From Oscillospiraceae bacterium (GTDB lineage Bacteria > Bacillota_A > Clostridia > Oscillospirales > Ruminococcaceae): 64,000 bases of DNA. This document shows, one piece after another, positions 43,557 through 53,700 of the stretch. The notes under the pieces are model-generated. The model worked only from the letters and a program-made list of their open reading frames with translations, was not told where the DNA came from and searched no databases. Both the position numbers and the translations under genes were made by a program. Within the stretch, counting starts at the first letter, position 1, and each line of letters starts with the position of its first letter. The DNA is taken from NCBI GenBank assembly GCA_017523995.1, contig JAFWUX010000097.1, forward strand, positions 1 to 64,000, written 5' to 3'.

Positions 43557-45719
43557 TTATCCTGCGTAATTCGGATTCTTGTAGATTTCAACACGGTTGG
43601 AGACTTCTCCGAAGAGCTCCCATCCGTTTGCCTCGAGGATCGGAACGCTGAAATCAGAGATCTCTGTATACGGTCCGATGACGAGGAAGTCGATCTTGTC
43701 CATATCCTTGATGATGCCCGCTTCCTGATCGACGTCATTCATATCGTAGAGATAGAGCTGATCGCGGTTTGCGATGTGCGCCACAAAGAACGGTGTCGCG
43801 TAGACGCATGCGTCCTCCGGAATGGTGTCGAGCACATCCTCAAGCTGCTGATAGGTCGCCTTGTTGCTCTCGTAGCTGTCAACATTATCCCAGTAATGCA
43901 GCGGCATGCCGACAAAGAACAGGATCGCTGCCGCACCGAGCAGAATTGCAAGATCGTGCTTGGGCTTTCCGCCGATGTCATCGAGATTGAGGAAGATCAT
44001 GTAGAACAGCAGGCAGATCGGTCCGAAGATATACTGATACTCGATGTTCGCTGCATAGCCGTAGCCTGCGCCGATGACGAGGTTCATGACAATAAACGGC
44101 ACCATGAGCCAGAAGCGGTGCAGCTTCTTTGTGATGAACGGCAGGAACAGCAGCGGCAGCATCACGGCAAGCAAGAAGTTCAGCGTATCCTCGTGGATCA
44201 GCAGGCTGAAGAAATATGCCGGATCGACGATCACATTCTTGATGACCTCGCCGATGCCGCGGTCGCTCTCGATCATGAGGATGCCGAAGCGGATGTTGGT
44301 CATCTTGCCGCCGTCGCCGTTTGCGGTCAGCCATCTGAGAATCAGGAGCATGTAGGCGGCGCTGAGGAAGGTCGAGCAGAGACCGTGCCAGCGGAACTTT
44401 TTGCCCTTCTTCTCAAAGAACAGGAACAGACCGATGCACATGATATAGAGCGGTGCATCCTCCTTGACGATGCAGACGAGCACGGTCATGATCCAGAACA
44501 GGATTGTGCTCTCGCGGTCGATTGCGTAGAACAGCCACATCAGGAGCGTCGGAAGGAACGCATTTTCGTGGAAATCATAGAAGCACGGCGAAACGATGCC
44601 GATGCTGAAAATATAGGTGAAGGTCATGAAGATCAGGGCAAGACCCTTGTAATCGCGGCGCTTTGCGATCAGGAACATCGGGATTGCGCCGCCCATTGCG
44701 AGGATCGCCTGCGCTGCAAGCAGCGTGGATTCCTTCGGGATTGCCTTGTAGAACGGGACGAGCAGATAGTAGATATAAGATGCGTGGACACAGAAATGCG
44801 ACATCACTTCGTCGCGCTCTGCGGTTGTGATCGGCTGCATTGATTTGGCGAGCGAGTGGAACATCTGCACGAACAGACCGAAATCGTGACATGCCGTGCC
44901 GAAAATCTGGTGCTTTGCAACCGTTGCCTTGATGATAAAGAACGTGACGAGCACCGTTGCACCGAGACAGATCAGACCGCTGAATGTCCACGGGATTTTT
45001 TCATACGGCTCGCGTGAGGGGAGCTTGTTGATGAGATAGTGGATCAGCACGAGCGAGACAAACGCGACGGCACTGGTCAGGAAGAAGTTGTTGACGCGCC
45101 ACAGCAGGGCGACATCAAAGAACAGAATCGCACCGATGCCGAACGTCTGGTCGGTGATTTTGGATTTTGCCGGCAGCACGCGGTTGAGACCGGAGAACAA
45201 GGCGAATCCTGCAAGCAGCAGCACGAGCGAGGTCATCAGGATGCCGCCGCTGCCCGTATGCGTTGCAAACTCACGCCATTCGGTGATCGGCGTCAGATTG
45301 AGCTTGTGCTTGATGTAGATGATCCAGATGCCGGAGATGATGAAATAGACCGCCAGAAAACGCGGCAGCAGCATATCCGGAAGCTGATAGCGCGCGAGCG
45401 CCGATGTGATGTTTTCGGCGAGCTTGCGCAGTGTGAACTGCTCCTTCGGTTCTGCCTGCTCCTCCGGATTTTCGGATTCTGCGCCGTCGCCTGCATCTGC
45501 TGCGGGTTTTGCGTCGGCGGCTTCTCCGGATTCCGCCGGTTCCGCGGCTTCCGGCTCTGTGTCAGCCGGAGCGGTGTCAGTCAGTGCTGTATCATCCGGT
45601 TCCGGTTCGTCAGAGAGATTATGTTCTGTTTCCTCCGCTGCGGCGTCCTCTGCCGCAAGCAGATTGTCTGTTTCCTTGTCCGGTTCACTGCCGGAGCTGC
45701 TGTGATGCTTCTTGGACAT
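43557..45719 (-). CDS. DUF2079 family multi-pass membrane protein (GT-C-like)
   Basis: A 720-residue integral membrane protein. The first ~110 residues are soluble and very acidic (Glu/Asp/Ala/Pro-rich, probably disordered), then about 12-13 membrane helices. Family-type motifs: HDFGLFVQMFHSLAKS, CFYDFHENAFLPTLLMWLFY and VKEDAPLYI. The DUF2079 fold is related to GT-C glycosyltransferases that use lipid-linked sugars; the substrate here is unknown. ATG 45719 has GGAGGA 4 bases upstream, and the promoter lies at 45787-45815; the longer frame from 45821 begins upstream of the promoter. Confidence 0.82.
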   Translation of the reverse strand: MSKKHHSSSGSEPDKETDNLLAAEDAAAEETEHNLSDEPEPDDTALTDTAPADTEPEAAEPAESGEAADAKPAADAGDGAESENPEEQAEPKEQFTLRKLAENITSALARYQLPDMLLPRFLAVYFIISGIWIIYIKHKLNLTPITEWREFATHTGSGGILMTSLVLLLAGFALFSGLNRVLPAKSKITDQTFGIGAILFFDVALLWRVNNFFLTSAVAFVSLVLIHYLINKLPSREPYEKIPWTFSGLICLGATVLVTFFIIKATVAKHQIFGTACHDFGLFVQMFHSLAKSMQPITTAERDEVMSHFCVHASYIYYLLVPFYKAIPKESTLLAAQAILAMGGAIPMFLIAKRRDYKGLALIFMTFTYIFSIGIVSPCFYDFHENAFLPTLLMWLFYAIDRESTILFWIMTVLVCIVKEDAPLYIMCIGLFLFFEKKGKKFRWHGLCSTFLSAAYMLLILRWLTANGDGGKMTNIRFGILMIESDRGIGEVIKNVIVDPAYFFSLLIHEDTLNFLLAVMLPLLFLPFITKKLHRFWLMVPFIVMNLVIGAGYGYAANIEYQYIFGPICLLFYMIFLNLDDIGGKPKHDLAILLGAAAILFFVGMPLHYWDNVDSYESNKATYQQLEDVLDTIPEDACVYATPFFVAHIANRDQLYLYDMNDVDQEAGIIKDMDKIDFLVIGPYTEISDFSVPILEANGWELFGEVSNRVEIYKNPNYAG

Positions 45720-45786
45720 ATGTTCCTCCTTACGGATTATTTTTACACTATAACAGCGGTTGATTCCACTGTAAACATACTTTTTT

Positions 45787-45815
45787 ATTATAGCAGAGAA
45801 TCGGGAAAAAGTCAA
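45787..45815 (-). promoter_or_regulatory. Promoter of the DUF2079 gene
   Basis: Minus strand: TTGACT (45810-45815), 17-base spacer, TATAAT (45787-45792). Confidence 0.8.
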
Positions 45816-45891
45816 TATCAATCCGCTCTCTTATTATATGTCCGGTTTTGAGCGAAAAGGTTACAGCCGGATTTGGATTTTGTTAGAATAC

Positions 45892-45913
45892 CAAAAATCG
45901 TCAACGATTTTTG
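45892..45913. other. Perfect hairpin between divergent promoters
   Basis: CAAAAATCG (45892-45900) and CGATTTTTG (45905-45913) form a perfect palindrome around TCAA, between the divergent promoters of the DUF2079 and lectin-C39 genes. It could be an operator or terminator. Confidence 0.45.
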
Positions 45914-45963
45914 AAACTGGGAATACAAATGTTTCGATGTTTCTTGTTTTTTCGTTCAGGGGC

Positions 45964-45992
45964 TTGATTTTTCATTCCGGTTGTGGTATAAT
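45964..45992 (+). promoter_or_regulatory. Promoter of the lectin-C39 gene
   Basis: TTGATT (45964-45969), 17-base spacer, TATAAT (45987-45992), leaving a leader of about 105 bases. Confidence 0.75.
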
Positions 45993-46103
45993 AACCGCGA
46001 CATGTCAAAGCAATTCCCTTGAAGTCGATTTCAAATCCCGCTATTTTTCAACTGTTCAACCTACCATCCAACTACCAACTACAATTTTACAAAGGAAAAA
46101 ACT

Positions 46104-47165
46104 ATGAAATCGAACAATCTTATCAAGAAGATCGCTGCAGGCGTGATGTCTGCCGCAATGCTCTTTACCGGTTCTCCGCTCGCACGCGAGACCGGCGTAT
46201 CATTCTTTGCAGATCAGACCGCGATTACGGCTTCTGCATGGGATTCTCATGACCCGCACAACTTCGGTTCGACCCTCTATGCAAGCATCGGTCACAACAA
46301 GACGCTGAAGCCGGGCGACTATCTGTGCAACGGAAACTATCGTGCGATTCTGCAGGGCGACGGCAACTTTGTTATTTATAATAACAAGGGACAGGCGCGC
46401 TGGGCGACTACCACTGCACTGACATCCAACGATAACAAGGCTTACAGCAACTATCGCTTTGTTGTGCAGGAGGACGGAAATCTCGTTCTTTACGGTAAGC
46501 CGAAGGCAAACGGCGGCGACAGATGGATCTGGGCAACCGGTACAAACGGTGCAAAGGGCAACTATACCCTGAAGCTTGAAAGCAACGGCGTTCTGAATCT
46601 TTATCGCGGCGCAACTGCAAGCGGCAGCAAGGTCTGGACGGATTCGGATCGCAAAGTCCGCTGGCACATTGATGTGAAGACACAGAATGATCCGGCGTAC
46701 AGATCGAATCTGATGTATCCGTATACCGGTGAGAATATCTGGGGGATCGGCTGCGCGCTCGCATCCACCACGATGATCTACAATTATTACAAGGGCACCA
46801 ACGTGAACCCGACAGCGCTGAATAACTCGACCTATCTTGACAACAACAGCTGGCTGCGCTGGAGCAATGCAAAGGCGACTGATGTGCGCGGCAGAACATT
46901 CTCCTGCGCAGAGCTTGCAACTCGCCTGAAATCCGGTCCTGTCATTGTTTATATCGGCTACAAGCACTTTATCGTTGTACACCAGTGCACGAAGGCAAGC
47001 GGCACATTTACAACCGATGATTTCCGCGTGATTGATCCGGCATATACCTACAATGGCAGCAGCAATATGACGCTGAGTCAGGCAATGAGCAAGATCGGTG
47101 CTTATTCGATTGTCCAGATGGATTACTGGAGCCAGAGCGCAGGCAGAAGCATGCCGAATGTCTGA
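46104..47165 (+). CDS. Secreted protein with bulb-type lectin and C39-like cysteine peptidase domains
   Basis: A 353-residue exported protein. Signal peptide to about 45 (ITASA/WDSH). Residues ~50-180 form a bulb-type mannose-binding lectin with three sugar-site repeats (QGDGNFVIY, QEDGNLVLY, LESNGVLNLY). Residues ~195-345 form a C39-like papain-fold peptidase with Cys217 (GIGCALASTTMIYNYY), His288 (GYKHFIVVHQC) and Asp311 (RVIDPAY) as the triad. AAAGGA lies 7 bases before ATG. Possible roles are a secreted lytic or adhesive factor, or a maturation protease held to glycans; the pairing is suggestive of lectin-type bacteriocins but this is inference. Confidence 0.78.
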   Translation: MKSNNLIKKIAAGVMSAAMLFTGSPLARETGVSFFADQTAITASAWDSHDPHNFGSTLYASIGHNKTLKPGDYLCNGNYRAILQGDGNFVIYNNKGQARWATTTALTSNDNKAYSNYRFVVQEDGNLVLYGKPKANGGDRWIWATGTNGAKGNYTLKLESNGVLNLYRGATASGSKVWTDSDRKVRWHIDVKTQNDPAYRSNLMYPYTGENIWGIGCALASTTMIYNYYKGTNVNPTALNNSTYLDNNSWLRWSNAKATDVRGRTFSCAELATRLKSGPVIVYIGYKHFIVVHQCTKASGTFTTDDFRVIDPAYTYNGSSNMTLSQAMSKIGAYSIVQMDYWSQSAGRSMPNV

Positions 47166-47182
47166 TTCTGACGATGAAACAC

Positions 47183-47217
47183 AAAAGAGAGCAGTCCCTG
47201 CGGCTGCTCTCTTTTTT
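47183..47217 (+). terminator. Terminator after the lectin-C39 gene
   Basis: AAAAGAGAGCAG (47183-47194) pairs with CTGCTCTCTTTT (47204-47215), then TT. Confidence 0.85.
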
Positions 47218-47278
47218 GCATAACGCCCCAAAACCTGCACATACTGAACCTGTATCATGGGCAGGGGAGGGATACAAT

Positions 47279-47374
47279 ATGCTCGGATTTGTGCTTGGCT
47301 GCATGACCGGCGGTGTGATCGGTGTTGCGGCGATGTGCTGTTTTGTCACGGCAGGCAGAGCGGATAAAGACTGA
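47279..47374 (+). CDS. DUF3789-like single-pass miniprotein
   Basis: A 31-residue protein, MLGFVLGCMTGGVIGVAAMC then CFVTAGRADKD: one Gly-rich membrane helix and a short charged tail, the pattern of the DUF3789 miniproteins of Firmicutes. ATG 47279 is supported by GGGAGGG about 8 bases upstream; the longer frame from 47174 crosses the preceding terminator and is unlikely. Function unknown. Confidence 0.7.
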   Translation: MLGFVLGCMTGGVIGVAAMCCFVTAGRADKD

Positions 47375-47375
47375 A

Positions 47376-47409
47376 AAAAGACACTTCCGTGTTCGCGGAA
47401 GTGTCTTTT
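47376..47409. terminator. Bidirectional terminator
   Basis: AAAAGACACTTCCG (47376-47389) pairs with CGGAAGTGTCTTTT (47396-47409) between converging genes. Confidence 0.85.
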
Positions 47410-47425
47410 GCTTGCAGATATGATC

Positions 47426-47908
47426 TCAGACCTCGAAATCGTGGAAGACAATGTTGCCGAGTGCCTGCGGCGGGACGGCAGGTTCATCCTTTGCGCCCCA
47501 GATCGCGCGCATGAATTCCGGAAATGCCTCCTCGGCGATCTGCATCAGGCGGCGGAACAGTTCCTCCGCAGCAGGACCGATGTTTTCAGTCTTCTCCGCG
47601 AAATCATATTCGATCGTGACAGCCTCCGATTCATCATTGACCGTGAACTTGACGAAACGGTACTTATCATTCATGCGGTTTGCAATGCGCAGCATATCGC
47701 GGCGGTTCTGCTCCTTGAAGCGGACAAAGTGCGGCACGCGCACGGAGACATCGTTTGTCTCATCGCTGGAGATGAAGTAAACGGTGAACGAAGTATAGTC
47801 CACTACGACCGACGCAACAACGCGGCTGCTCTCCTCGTTCTCGGAGATATTGAAATGTACTTCTTTCTCTTCAAAAAACTCCGCAATTTCCTCAGTTGCA
47901 GGAAACAT
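47426..47908 (-). CDS. YbjN-like (type III chaperone fold) protein
   Basis: A 160-residue cytoplasmic protein with the alternating helix/strand layout of the YbjN or T3SS-chaperone-like fold: FPATEEIAEFFEEKEVHFNI, strands VASVVVDYTSFTVYFIS and VSVRVPHFVRF, helix RDMLRIANRMNDKYRFVKFT, acidic strand SEAVTIEYDF and a C-terminal helix. It is a paralogue of the gene just upstream, and both likely share the promoter at 48380-48408. Role unknown; YbjN proteins have been linked to stress and protein interactions. Confidence 0.7.
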   Translation of the reverse strand: MFPATEEIAEFFEEKEVHFNISENEESSRVVASVVVDYTSFTVYFISSDETNDVSVRVPHFVRFKEQNRRDMLRIANRMNDKYRFVKFTVNDESEAVTIEYDFAEKTENIGPAAEELFRRLMQIAEEAFPEFMRAIWGAKDEPAVPPQALGNIVFHDFEV

Positions 47909-47931
47909 GGGAAGGTCCCTCCTTTCGTGAT

Positions 47932-48351
47932 TCAGCTCTTGAGCACATCCATGAATGCGGGATAGCAGTCATCAATGATGCCGGCGGCGCGCATGAGCAT
48001 CTCATAGGCGCATTCGCCGAGTCCCTCCGCCTCGATGGTGAAGTCATATGCCGCATCGACAGAATCGTTCTGCTCATCGACCGTGAACTTGAGAAAACGG
48101 AACCTGAGGTTCGCGGCATTGACGCACTCAAGCATGGCGTCGAGCTTATCCGGCGGAAACTTGATCAGGTTATAGATACGGAGTGCGACATCGTTCTTTT
48201 CACTTCTGGAGATGTAGAGTGCCTCAAACGAGGTCTTTTCGGTATTGATGCCGACATGCAGGACGCTCGATTCCTCGCGCGCCTCAATGCCGCTGTTGAG
48301 GTCATGCGCCTTCATGGCTGCATAGATCTCGTCGGTTGCAGGAAATACCAT
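47932..48351 (-). CDS. YbjN-like paralogue
   Basis: A 139-residue protein aligned with the gene downstream: MVFPATDEIYAAM versus MFPATEEIAEFF, KTSFEALYISRSEKNDVALR versus YTSFTVYFISSDETNDVSVR, NLRFRFLKFTVDEQNDSVDA versus DKYRFVKFTVNDESEAVTIE. ATG 48351 has GGAGGG 6 bases before; ATG 48357 would overlap it. The pair forms a two-gene operon by tandem duplication. Confidence 0.72.
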   Translation of the reverse strand: MVFPATDEIYAAMKAHDLNSGIEAREESSVLHVGINTEKTSFEALYISRSEKNDVALRIYNLIKFPPDKLDAMLECVNAANLRFRFLKFTVDEQNDSVDAAYDFTIEAEGLGECAYEMLMRAAGIIDDCYPAFMDVLKS

Positions 48352-48379
48352 TGTCATCCCTCCTGTTCTTATTTTCTCT

Positions 48380-48408
48380 ATTATAATCTATTTCGGCTGA
48401 AATGTCAA
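48380..48408 (-). promoter_or_regulatory. Promoter of the YbjN-like pair
   Basis: Minus strand: TTGACA (48403-48408), 17-base spacer, TATAAT (48380-48385). Confidence 0.82.
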
Positions 48409-48468
48409 GTAACACGTATGTAATCTTTATATGACGGAAAATGCCCTGTTTCCGCGGAAACAACAGAA

Positions 48469-48504
48469 AACCGCCCCTATGGCTGAAAATCCATAGAGGC
48501 GGTT
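48469..48504 (-). terminator. Terminator after lysS
   Basis: AACCGCCCCTATGG pairs with CCATAGAGGCGGTT; reading the minus strand a short T run follows. Confidence 0.8.
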
Positions 48505-48524
48505 GTTTTTATATGAGATTGCGG

Positions 48525-50114
48525 TCAGTCGATCGACTTCATTGTCGGGAAGAGCAGCACATCGCGGATGGACTGGCTGTTGGTCATCAGCATGACAAGT
48601 CTGTCGATGCCGAAGCCGATGCCGCCTGTCGGGGGCATACCGATCTCGAGGGCGTTCATGAAGTCCTCGTCGATGTGGTTTGCCTCGTCATCGCCCTGTG
48701 CGATCAGCGCCTCCTGCGCCTCAAAACGCTTGCGCTGGTCGATCGGATCGTTCAGCTCGGAGTAAGCGTTGCACATCTCGCGCGCAGTGATGTAAAGCTC
48801 GAAACGCTCGACATAATCGGGCTTATCGGGCTTGCGCTTGGTCAGCGGCGAAATTTCGACCGGATGATCCATGATGAAGGTCGGCTGTACGAGCTTCTCC
48901 TCGACGAATTCATCGAAGAACAGGTTGAGGATATCGCCCTTTTCGTGGCGCTTCTCATAGTGGACGCCCTTTTCGTCCGCGATCTTCTTTGCCGCAGCGG
49001 TGTCAGGAATCTGGTCGAAGTCCACGCCGGTGTACTCCTTGACCGCGTCGATCATGGTCAGGCGGCGGAACGGCTTGCCGAGGTCGATCATGATATCCTC
49101 GCCGTTCTCATCGGTGCCGAACGGGATGCAGGTTGTGCCGCAGACGGTCTGTGCGATGTGGCGGAACATGTTTTCCGTCAGATCCATCATGCCGTGATAG
49201 TCGGTGTATGCCTGATAGAGCTCCATGAGGGTGAACTCCGGATTGTGCTTGGTATCGACGCCCTCATTGCGGAACACTCTGCCGATCTCATAGACGCGCT
49301 CAAGGCCGCCGACGATCAGGCGCTTGAGGTAAAGCTCGAGCGAAATGCGCAGCTTGACGTCCTCATCGAGTGCGTTATAATGGGTCTCGAACGGTCTTGC
49401 AGCGGCGCCGCCTGCATTGGAGACGAGCATCGGGGTTTCGACCTCGATGAAGCCCTGTGCATCCAGCCAGCTGCGGATGGCAGCGATGATCTTGCTGCGC
49501 TTGATGAAGGTATCGCGCACATCCTCATTCATGATGAGGTCGGTGTAGCGCTGACGGTATCTGGTATCGCGGTCGGTCAGGCCGTGGAACTTCTCCGGCA
49601 GCGGCTTGAGCGACTTGGAGAGCATCGTGACCTTTGTTGCGTGGACGGAAAGCTCGCCGGTTCTGGTGCGAAACAGCGTGCCGGTGACACCCATGATGTC
49701 GCCGATATCGCCGTACTTGCGGAACTTTGCGAATTCCTCCTCACCGATATCGTTCATGCGGACATAGACCTGAATTCTGCCGGTCTTGTCGCGCAGATCG
49801 AGGAAGTTTGCCTTGCCCATCTTGCGCCAGCTCATGATTCTGCCGGCTACGGTGACGGTGAACTTCTCGTTGATCTGCTCATAGGCAGCCTTTTTTGCCT
49901 CCTCGTCAAGATCGGCGGGGAGCTCTGCCTCGGCTGCTTCGTACATCGAACGGCACTCTGCGGTGCTTGCGGTGACATCAAACTTTGTGATGACGAACGG
50001 ATCATCGCCGTTCTGCTGCATTTCCGCGAGCTTGTCGAGACGCACCTGACGGAGCGCGTCGATATCCTCAGCAGTCTGCGGGACGTTCTGTTCGTTGAGA
50101 TTCTGTTCGCTCAT
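48525..50114 (-). CDS. lysS: Lysyl-tRNA synthetase (class II)
   Basis: A 529-residue class II enzyme that charges tRNA-Lys. An OB-fold anticodon domain (about 80-190; VTVAGRIMSWRKMGKANFLD, RIQVYVRMND) precedes the catalytic core with motif 1 (SKIIAAIRSWLDAQGFIEVE), motif 2 (YEIGRVFRNEGVDTKHNPEF) and motif 3 (GGIGFGIDRLVMLMTNSQS). The N-terminal ~60 residues are Glu/Gln/Asn-rich, longer than in many bacteria. It lies 2 bases after greA, in one operon; no T-box leader was seen. Confidence 0.95.
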   Translation of the reverse strand: MSEQNLNEQNVPQTAEDIDALRQVRLDKLAEMQQNGDDPFVITKFDVTASTAECRSMYEAAEAELPADLDEEAKKAAYEQINEKFTVTVAGRIMSWRKMGKANFLDLRDKTGRIQVYVRMNDIGEEEFAKFRKYGDIGDIMGVTGTLFRTRTGELSVHATKVTMLSKSLKPLPEKFHGLTDRDTRYRQRYTDLIMNEDVRDTFIKRSKIIAAIRSWLDAQGFIEVETPMLVSNAGGAAARPFETHYNALDEDVKLRISLELYLKRLIVGGLERVYEIGRVFRNEGVDTKHNPEFTLMELYQAYTDYHGMMDLTENMFRHIAQTVCGTTCIPFGTDENGEDIMIDLGKPFRRLTMIDAVKEYTGVDFDQIPDTAAAKKIADEKGVHYEKRHEKGDILNLFFDEFVEEKLVQPTFIMDHPVEISPLTKRKPDKPDYVERFELYITAREMCNAYSELNDPIDQRKRFEAQEALIAQGDDEANHIDEDFMNALEIGMPPTGGIGFGIDRLVMLMTNSQSIRDVLLFPTMKSID

Positions 50115-50116
50115 GC

Positions 50117-50632
50117 TCAGCCCTCCGGATGATTCTCAAAGACGCCGGTGCTGGAGATCTCGAGAACGGTAAAGGTCATGATGCCGACCGGTGCTTCTAC
50201 GATAAAGGTATCGCCGACGCGCTTGCCGAGGACTGCCTTGCCGATCGGGGAGTCATCGGAGATCTTGTGCTTATCGTAATCTGCTTCGGAACGGCCGACG
50301 ATCTGCAGGGTCTCGATCTTCTGGGGCTGACCGTTGAATTCCGCTCTGCTCAGGATGACGCCGCATCCGGTGCTGACGGTATCCGAGGAAAGCGTGGAGA
50401 TGATCTCTGCATGCTCGAGGGTATATTCGAGCTTCTTGATTTCATCTTCCAGACGCGCCTGTTCGTTACGCGCCTCATCGTACTCCGCGTTTTCGGAAAG
50501 GTCACCGTGGCTTCTTGCTTCTGCAAGGGCATCTGCAACCTCGGTACGGCGGGTACCCTTTAAGTAGGAAAGTCTCTGCTGCTCAGCATCATAATGCTGT
50601 TGTGACATTTTTTCTCTGTATTCCTGCTCCAT
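50117..50632 (-). CDS. greA: Transcription elongation factor GreA
   Basis: A 171-residue GreA: N-terminal coiled coil with the catalytic acidic tip (about 40-60, EARSHGDLSENAEYDEARNE), then the FKBP-like C-terminal domain ending in GSPIGKAVLGKRVGD-type residues (ISDDSPIGKAVLGKRVGDTF). It rescues backtracked RNA polymerase by stimulating transcript cleavage. ATG 50632 has GGAGG 5 bases upstream; an internal ATG at the MSQQHY stretch is a weaker alternative. It pairs with lysS downstream, a frequent arrangement in Firmicutes. Confidence 0.94.
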   Translation of the reverse strand: MEQEYREKMSQQHYDAEQQRLSYLKGTRRTEVADALAEARSHGDLSENAEYDEARNEQARLEDEIKKLEYTLEHAEIISTLSSDTVSTGCGVILSRAEFNGQPQKIETLQIVGRSEADYDKHKISDDSPIGKAVLGKRVGDTFIVEAPVGIMTFTVLEISSTGVFENHPEG

Positions 50633-50667
50633 AATGGCCTCCTTATGAATCAATATAGAATCCGGAG

Positions 50668-50697
50668 AGGGAGCAGTGCGAGAATGCGCTGCTCCCT
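50668..50697 (-). terminator. Hairpin between carB and greA
   Basis: AGGGAGCAG (50668-50676) pairs with CTGCTCCCT (50689-50697). No T-tract follows on the minus strand, so termination may be partial. Confidence 0.45.
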
Positions 50698-50712
50698 TTC
50701 GGTATGGTTTGT

Positions 50713-53700
50713 TTACTCAGTGATTTCGCTGTGGAATTCCTGCAGAGACTTGACGCTCAGCGAGCCGCCCTGCTCCTTGATTGCAGCGATGCCTTCTGCG
50801 GTTGCAGATGCTGCTGCCATTGTGGTGATATACGGGATGCGGTACTTGATCGCAGCCTTGCGGATGTAGCTGTCATCGTGCAGCGAATCCGCACCTGCCG
50901 GTGTGTTGACGATCAGGTCGATCTTGCCGTTGGTCATCGCATCGGTGATGTTCGGTCTGCCCTCATAGAGCTTCTTGATCTTCTCTGCCGGAATGCCTGC
51001 CTCTGCGATCATATCGTAGGTCTTGCCGGTTGCGAGGATCTTGAATCCGAGGTCATGGAACTTCTTTGCGATCGGGAGCAGCTCCGGCTTATCCATATCG
51101 CAGACGGAGAGCAGGACGGTGCCGCCGGTCGGCAGCTTGGTCTGGGTTGCCTCCTGTGCTTTGAAGTAAGCCTCGCCGAAGTTCGGGGAGATGCCGAGAA
51201 CTTCGCCGGTGGAGCGCATTTCCGGTCCGAGAACCGGGTCAACTTCCGGGAACATGTTGAACGGGAAGACCGCTTCCTTGACGCCGTGATGCTTGATCTT
51301 CTTATCATGCAGCGACGGAACCGGAGACGGCTTGCCGGTCAGTTCGGCGGTCATGATCTGCGTTGCGATGCGGACCATGTTGATCGCGCAGACCTTGGAG
51401 ACCAGCGGAACGGTTCTGGATGCACGCGGGTTTGCCTCGAGGACATAGACTGTGTCATCCTCGATTGCATACTGCATGTTCATCAGACCCTCAACGCCCA
51501 TCTCAACAGCGATGCGCTTGGTGTAATCCTTAATGGTTGCGACATGCTTTTCGCTGAGGTTCAGCGAAGGCAGCACGCATGCGGAGTCGCCGGAGTGGAT
51601 ACCTGCGAGCTCGATATGCTCCATAACAGCCGGAACGAAGCATTCCTTGCCGTCGGAGATTGCATCCGCCTCACACTCGGTTGCGTGATGCAGGAATCTG
51701 TCGATGAGGATCGGTCTGTCCGGTGTGACGCCGACTGCTGCAGCCATATAGACGCGCATCATGTTGTCATCGTGGACAACCTCCATGCCGCGGCCGCCGA
51801 GCACGTAGGAAGGACGCACCATGACCGGATAGCCGATGCGGTTTGCGATCTCCAGTGCATCATCGACGGTGACTGCCATGCCGGATTCCGGCATCGGGAT
51901 GCCGAGCTTATCCATCATCGCGCGGAAGTGATCTCTGTCCTCAGCGAGGTCGATCGTTTCCGGCGATGTGCCGAGGATGCGGACGCCGTTCTTCTTGAGG
52001 TCTGCTGCGAGATTGAGCGGAGTCTGACCGCCGAACTGTGCGATGACGCCGACCGGCCTCTCCTTCTCATAGATCTGGAGCACATCCTCGAGCGTCAGCG
52101 GCTCGAAGTAGAGTTTATCAGAGGTGTCGTAGTCAGTGGAAACGGTTTCAGGGTTGCAGTTGACGATGATCGTCTCAAAGCCGAGATCCTTCAGTGCGAG
52201 TGCCGCGTGTACACAGCAGTAGTCGAACTCGATGCCCTGACCGATTCTGTTCGGGCCGCCGCCGAGGATCATGATCTTCGGGCGGTCATCATTGCAGGGG
52301 CTCTCATCCTTTTCAATATGATAGGAGGAGTAGTAATATGCGCTGTTCTCGGTGCCGGAAACGTGGACGCCCTCCCAGCCCTCGCGGATGCCTGCTGCAT
52401 AGCGCGCATTGCGGATGTCAGCCTCCGGCACTTCGAGGATCTGGCTGAGGTAGCGGTCAGAGAAGCCGTCGAGCTTTGCCTGACGCAGCACGCCGTCTGC
52501 CGGAACCTTGCCCTTGTTTTCGAGCAGGGTGTTTTCCTCCACAACGAGCTCGAGCATCTGCTCAATGAACCACTTTTTGATTCTGGTCAGATTATAGAGC
52601 TCATCGACGGTTGCACCCTTTCTGAGTGCTTCATACATGATGAACTGACGGTTGCTTGTCGGATAGACCAGCATGGAGAGCAGCTCATCCTTGGATTTTT
52701 TGTTGAAATCCTTTGCAAAGCCGAGACCGTATCTGCCGGTTTCCAGCGAGCGGATTGCCTTCTGGAATGCCTCCTTATAGGTCTTGCCGATGCTCATGAC
52801 CTCACCGACTGCACGCATCTGCGTACCGAGCTTATCCTCGGCGCCCTTGAACTTCTCGAAAGCCCAGCGTGCGAACTTGATGACGACATAGTCGCCGGAA
52901 GGAACGTATTTGTCGAGTGTGCCGTATTTGCCGCATTCCATCTCGTCGAGCGTCATGCCCGTTGCGAGCATTGCGGAAACGAGTGCGATCGGGAAGCCGG
53001 TCGCTTTGGAAGCCAGCGCAGAGGAGCGGGATGTACGCGGGTTGATCTCGATGACGATGATTCTGTCAGAGACCGGATCATGTGCAAACTGACAGTTGCA
53101 GCCGCCGATGACCTGAACCTTGTCAACGATGCGGTATGCCTGATCCTGCAGACGCTTCTGAACGTCCTCAGAGATGGTCAGCATCGGGGCAGAGCAGAAG
53201 GAATCACCGGTGTGAACGCCCATCGGGTCAATGTTCTCGATGAAGCAGACGGTAATCATGTTGCCCTTTGCATCGCGGACGACCTCGAGCTCGAGCTCCT
53301 CCCAGCCGGTGACGCACTCCTCAACGAGCACCTGACCGACGAGCGATGCCTGCAGACCTCTTGCACAGACAACCTTCAGTTCCTCAACATTATAGACCAT
53401 GCCGCCGCCGGCACCGCCCATGGTGTATGCAGGACGCAGAACGACCGGATAGCCGAGCTTGTCCGCAATCGCAACTGCTTCGTCCACGGAGTATGCAACC
53501 TCACTGCGCGCCATTTCGACGCCGATGGACTCCATGGTCTCCTTGAATTCGATTCTGTCCTCGCCGCGCTCGATTGCATCGACCTGAACGCCGATGACCT
53601 GGACGTTGTACTCTTTGAGTACGCCCGCCTTGTCGAGCTCAGAGCAGAGATTCAGACCGGACTGACCGCCGAGGTTCGGAAGCAGCGCATCGGGGCGTTC

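Noticed and set aside
47174..47374. A 66-residue version of the DUF3789 protein
   Set aside because: Its first 35 residues would be translated from the terminator of the preceding gene; the internal ATG 47279 has a strong ribosome site.
48525..50700. T-box leader for lysS
   Set aside because: greA lies 2 bases upstream of lysS and the carB-greA gap is too short; no T-box sequence was found.
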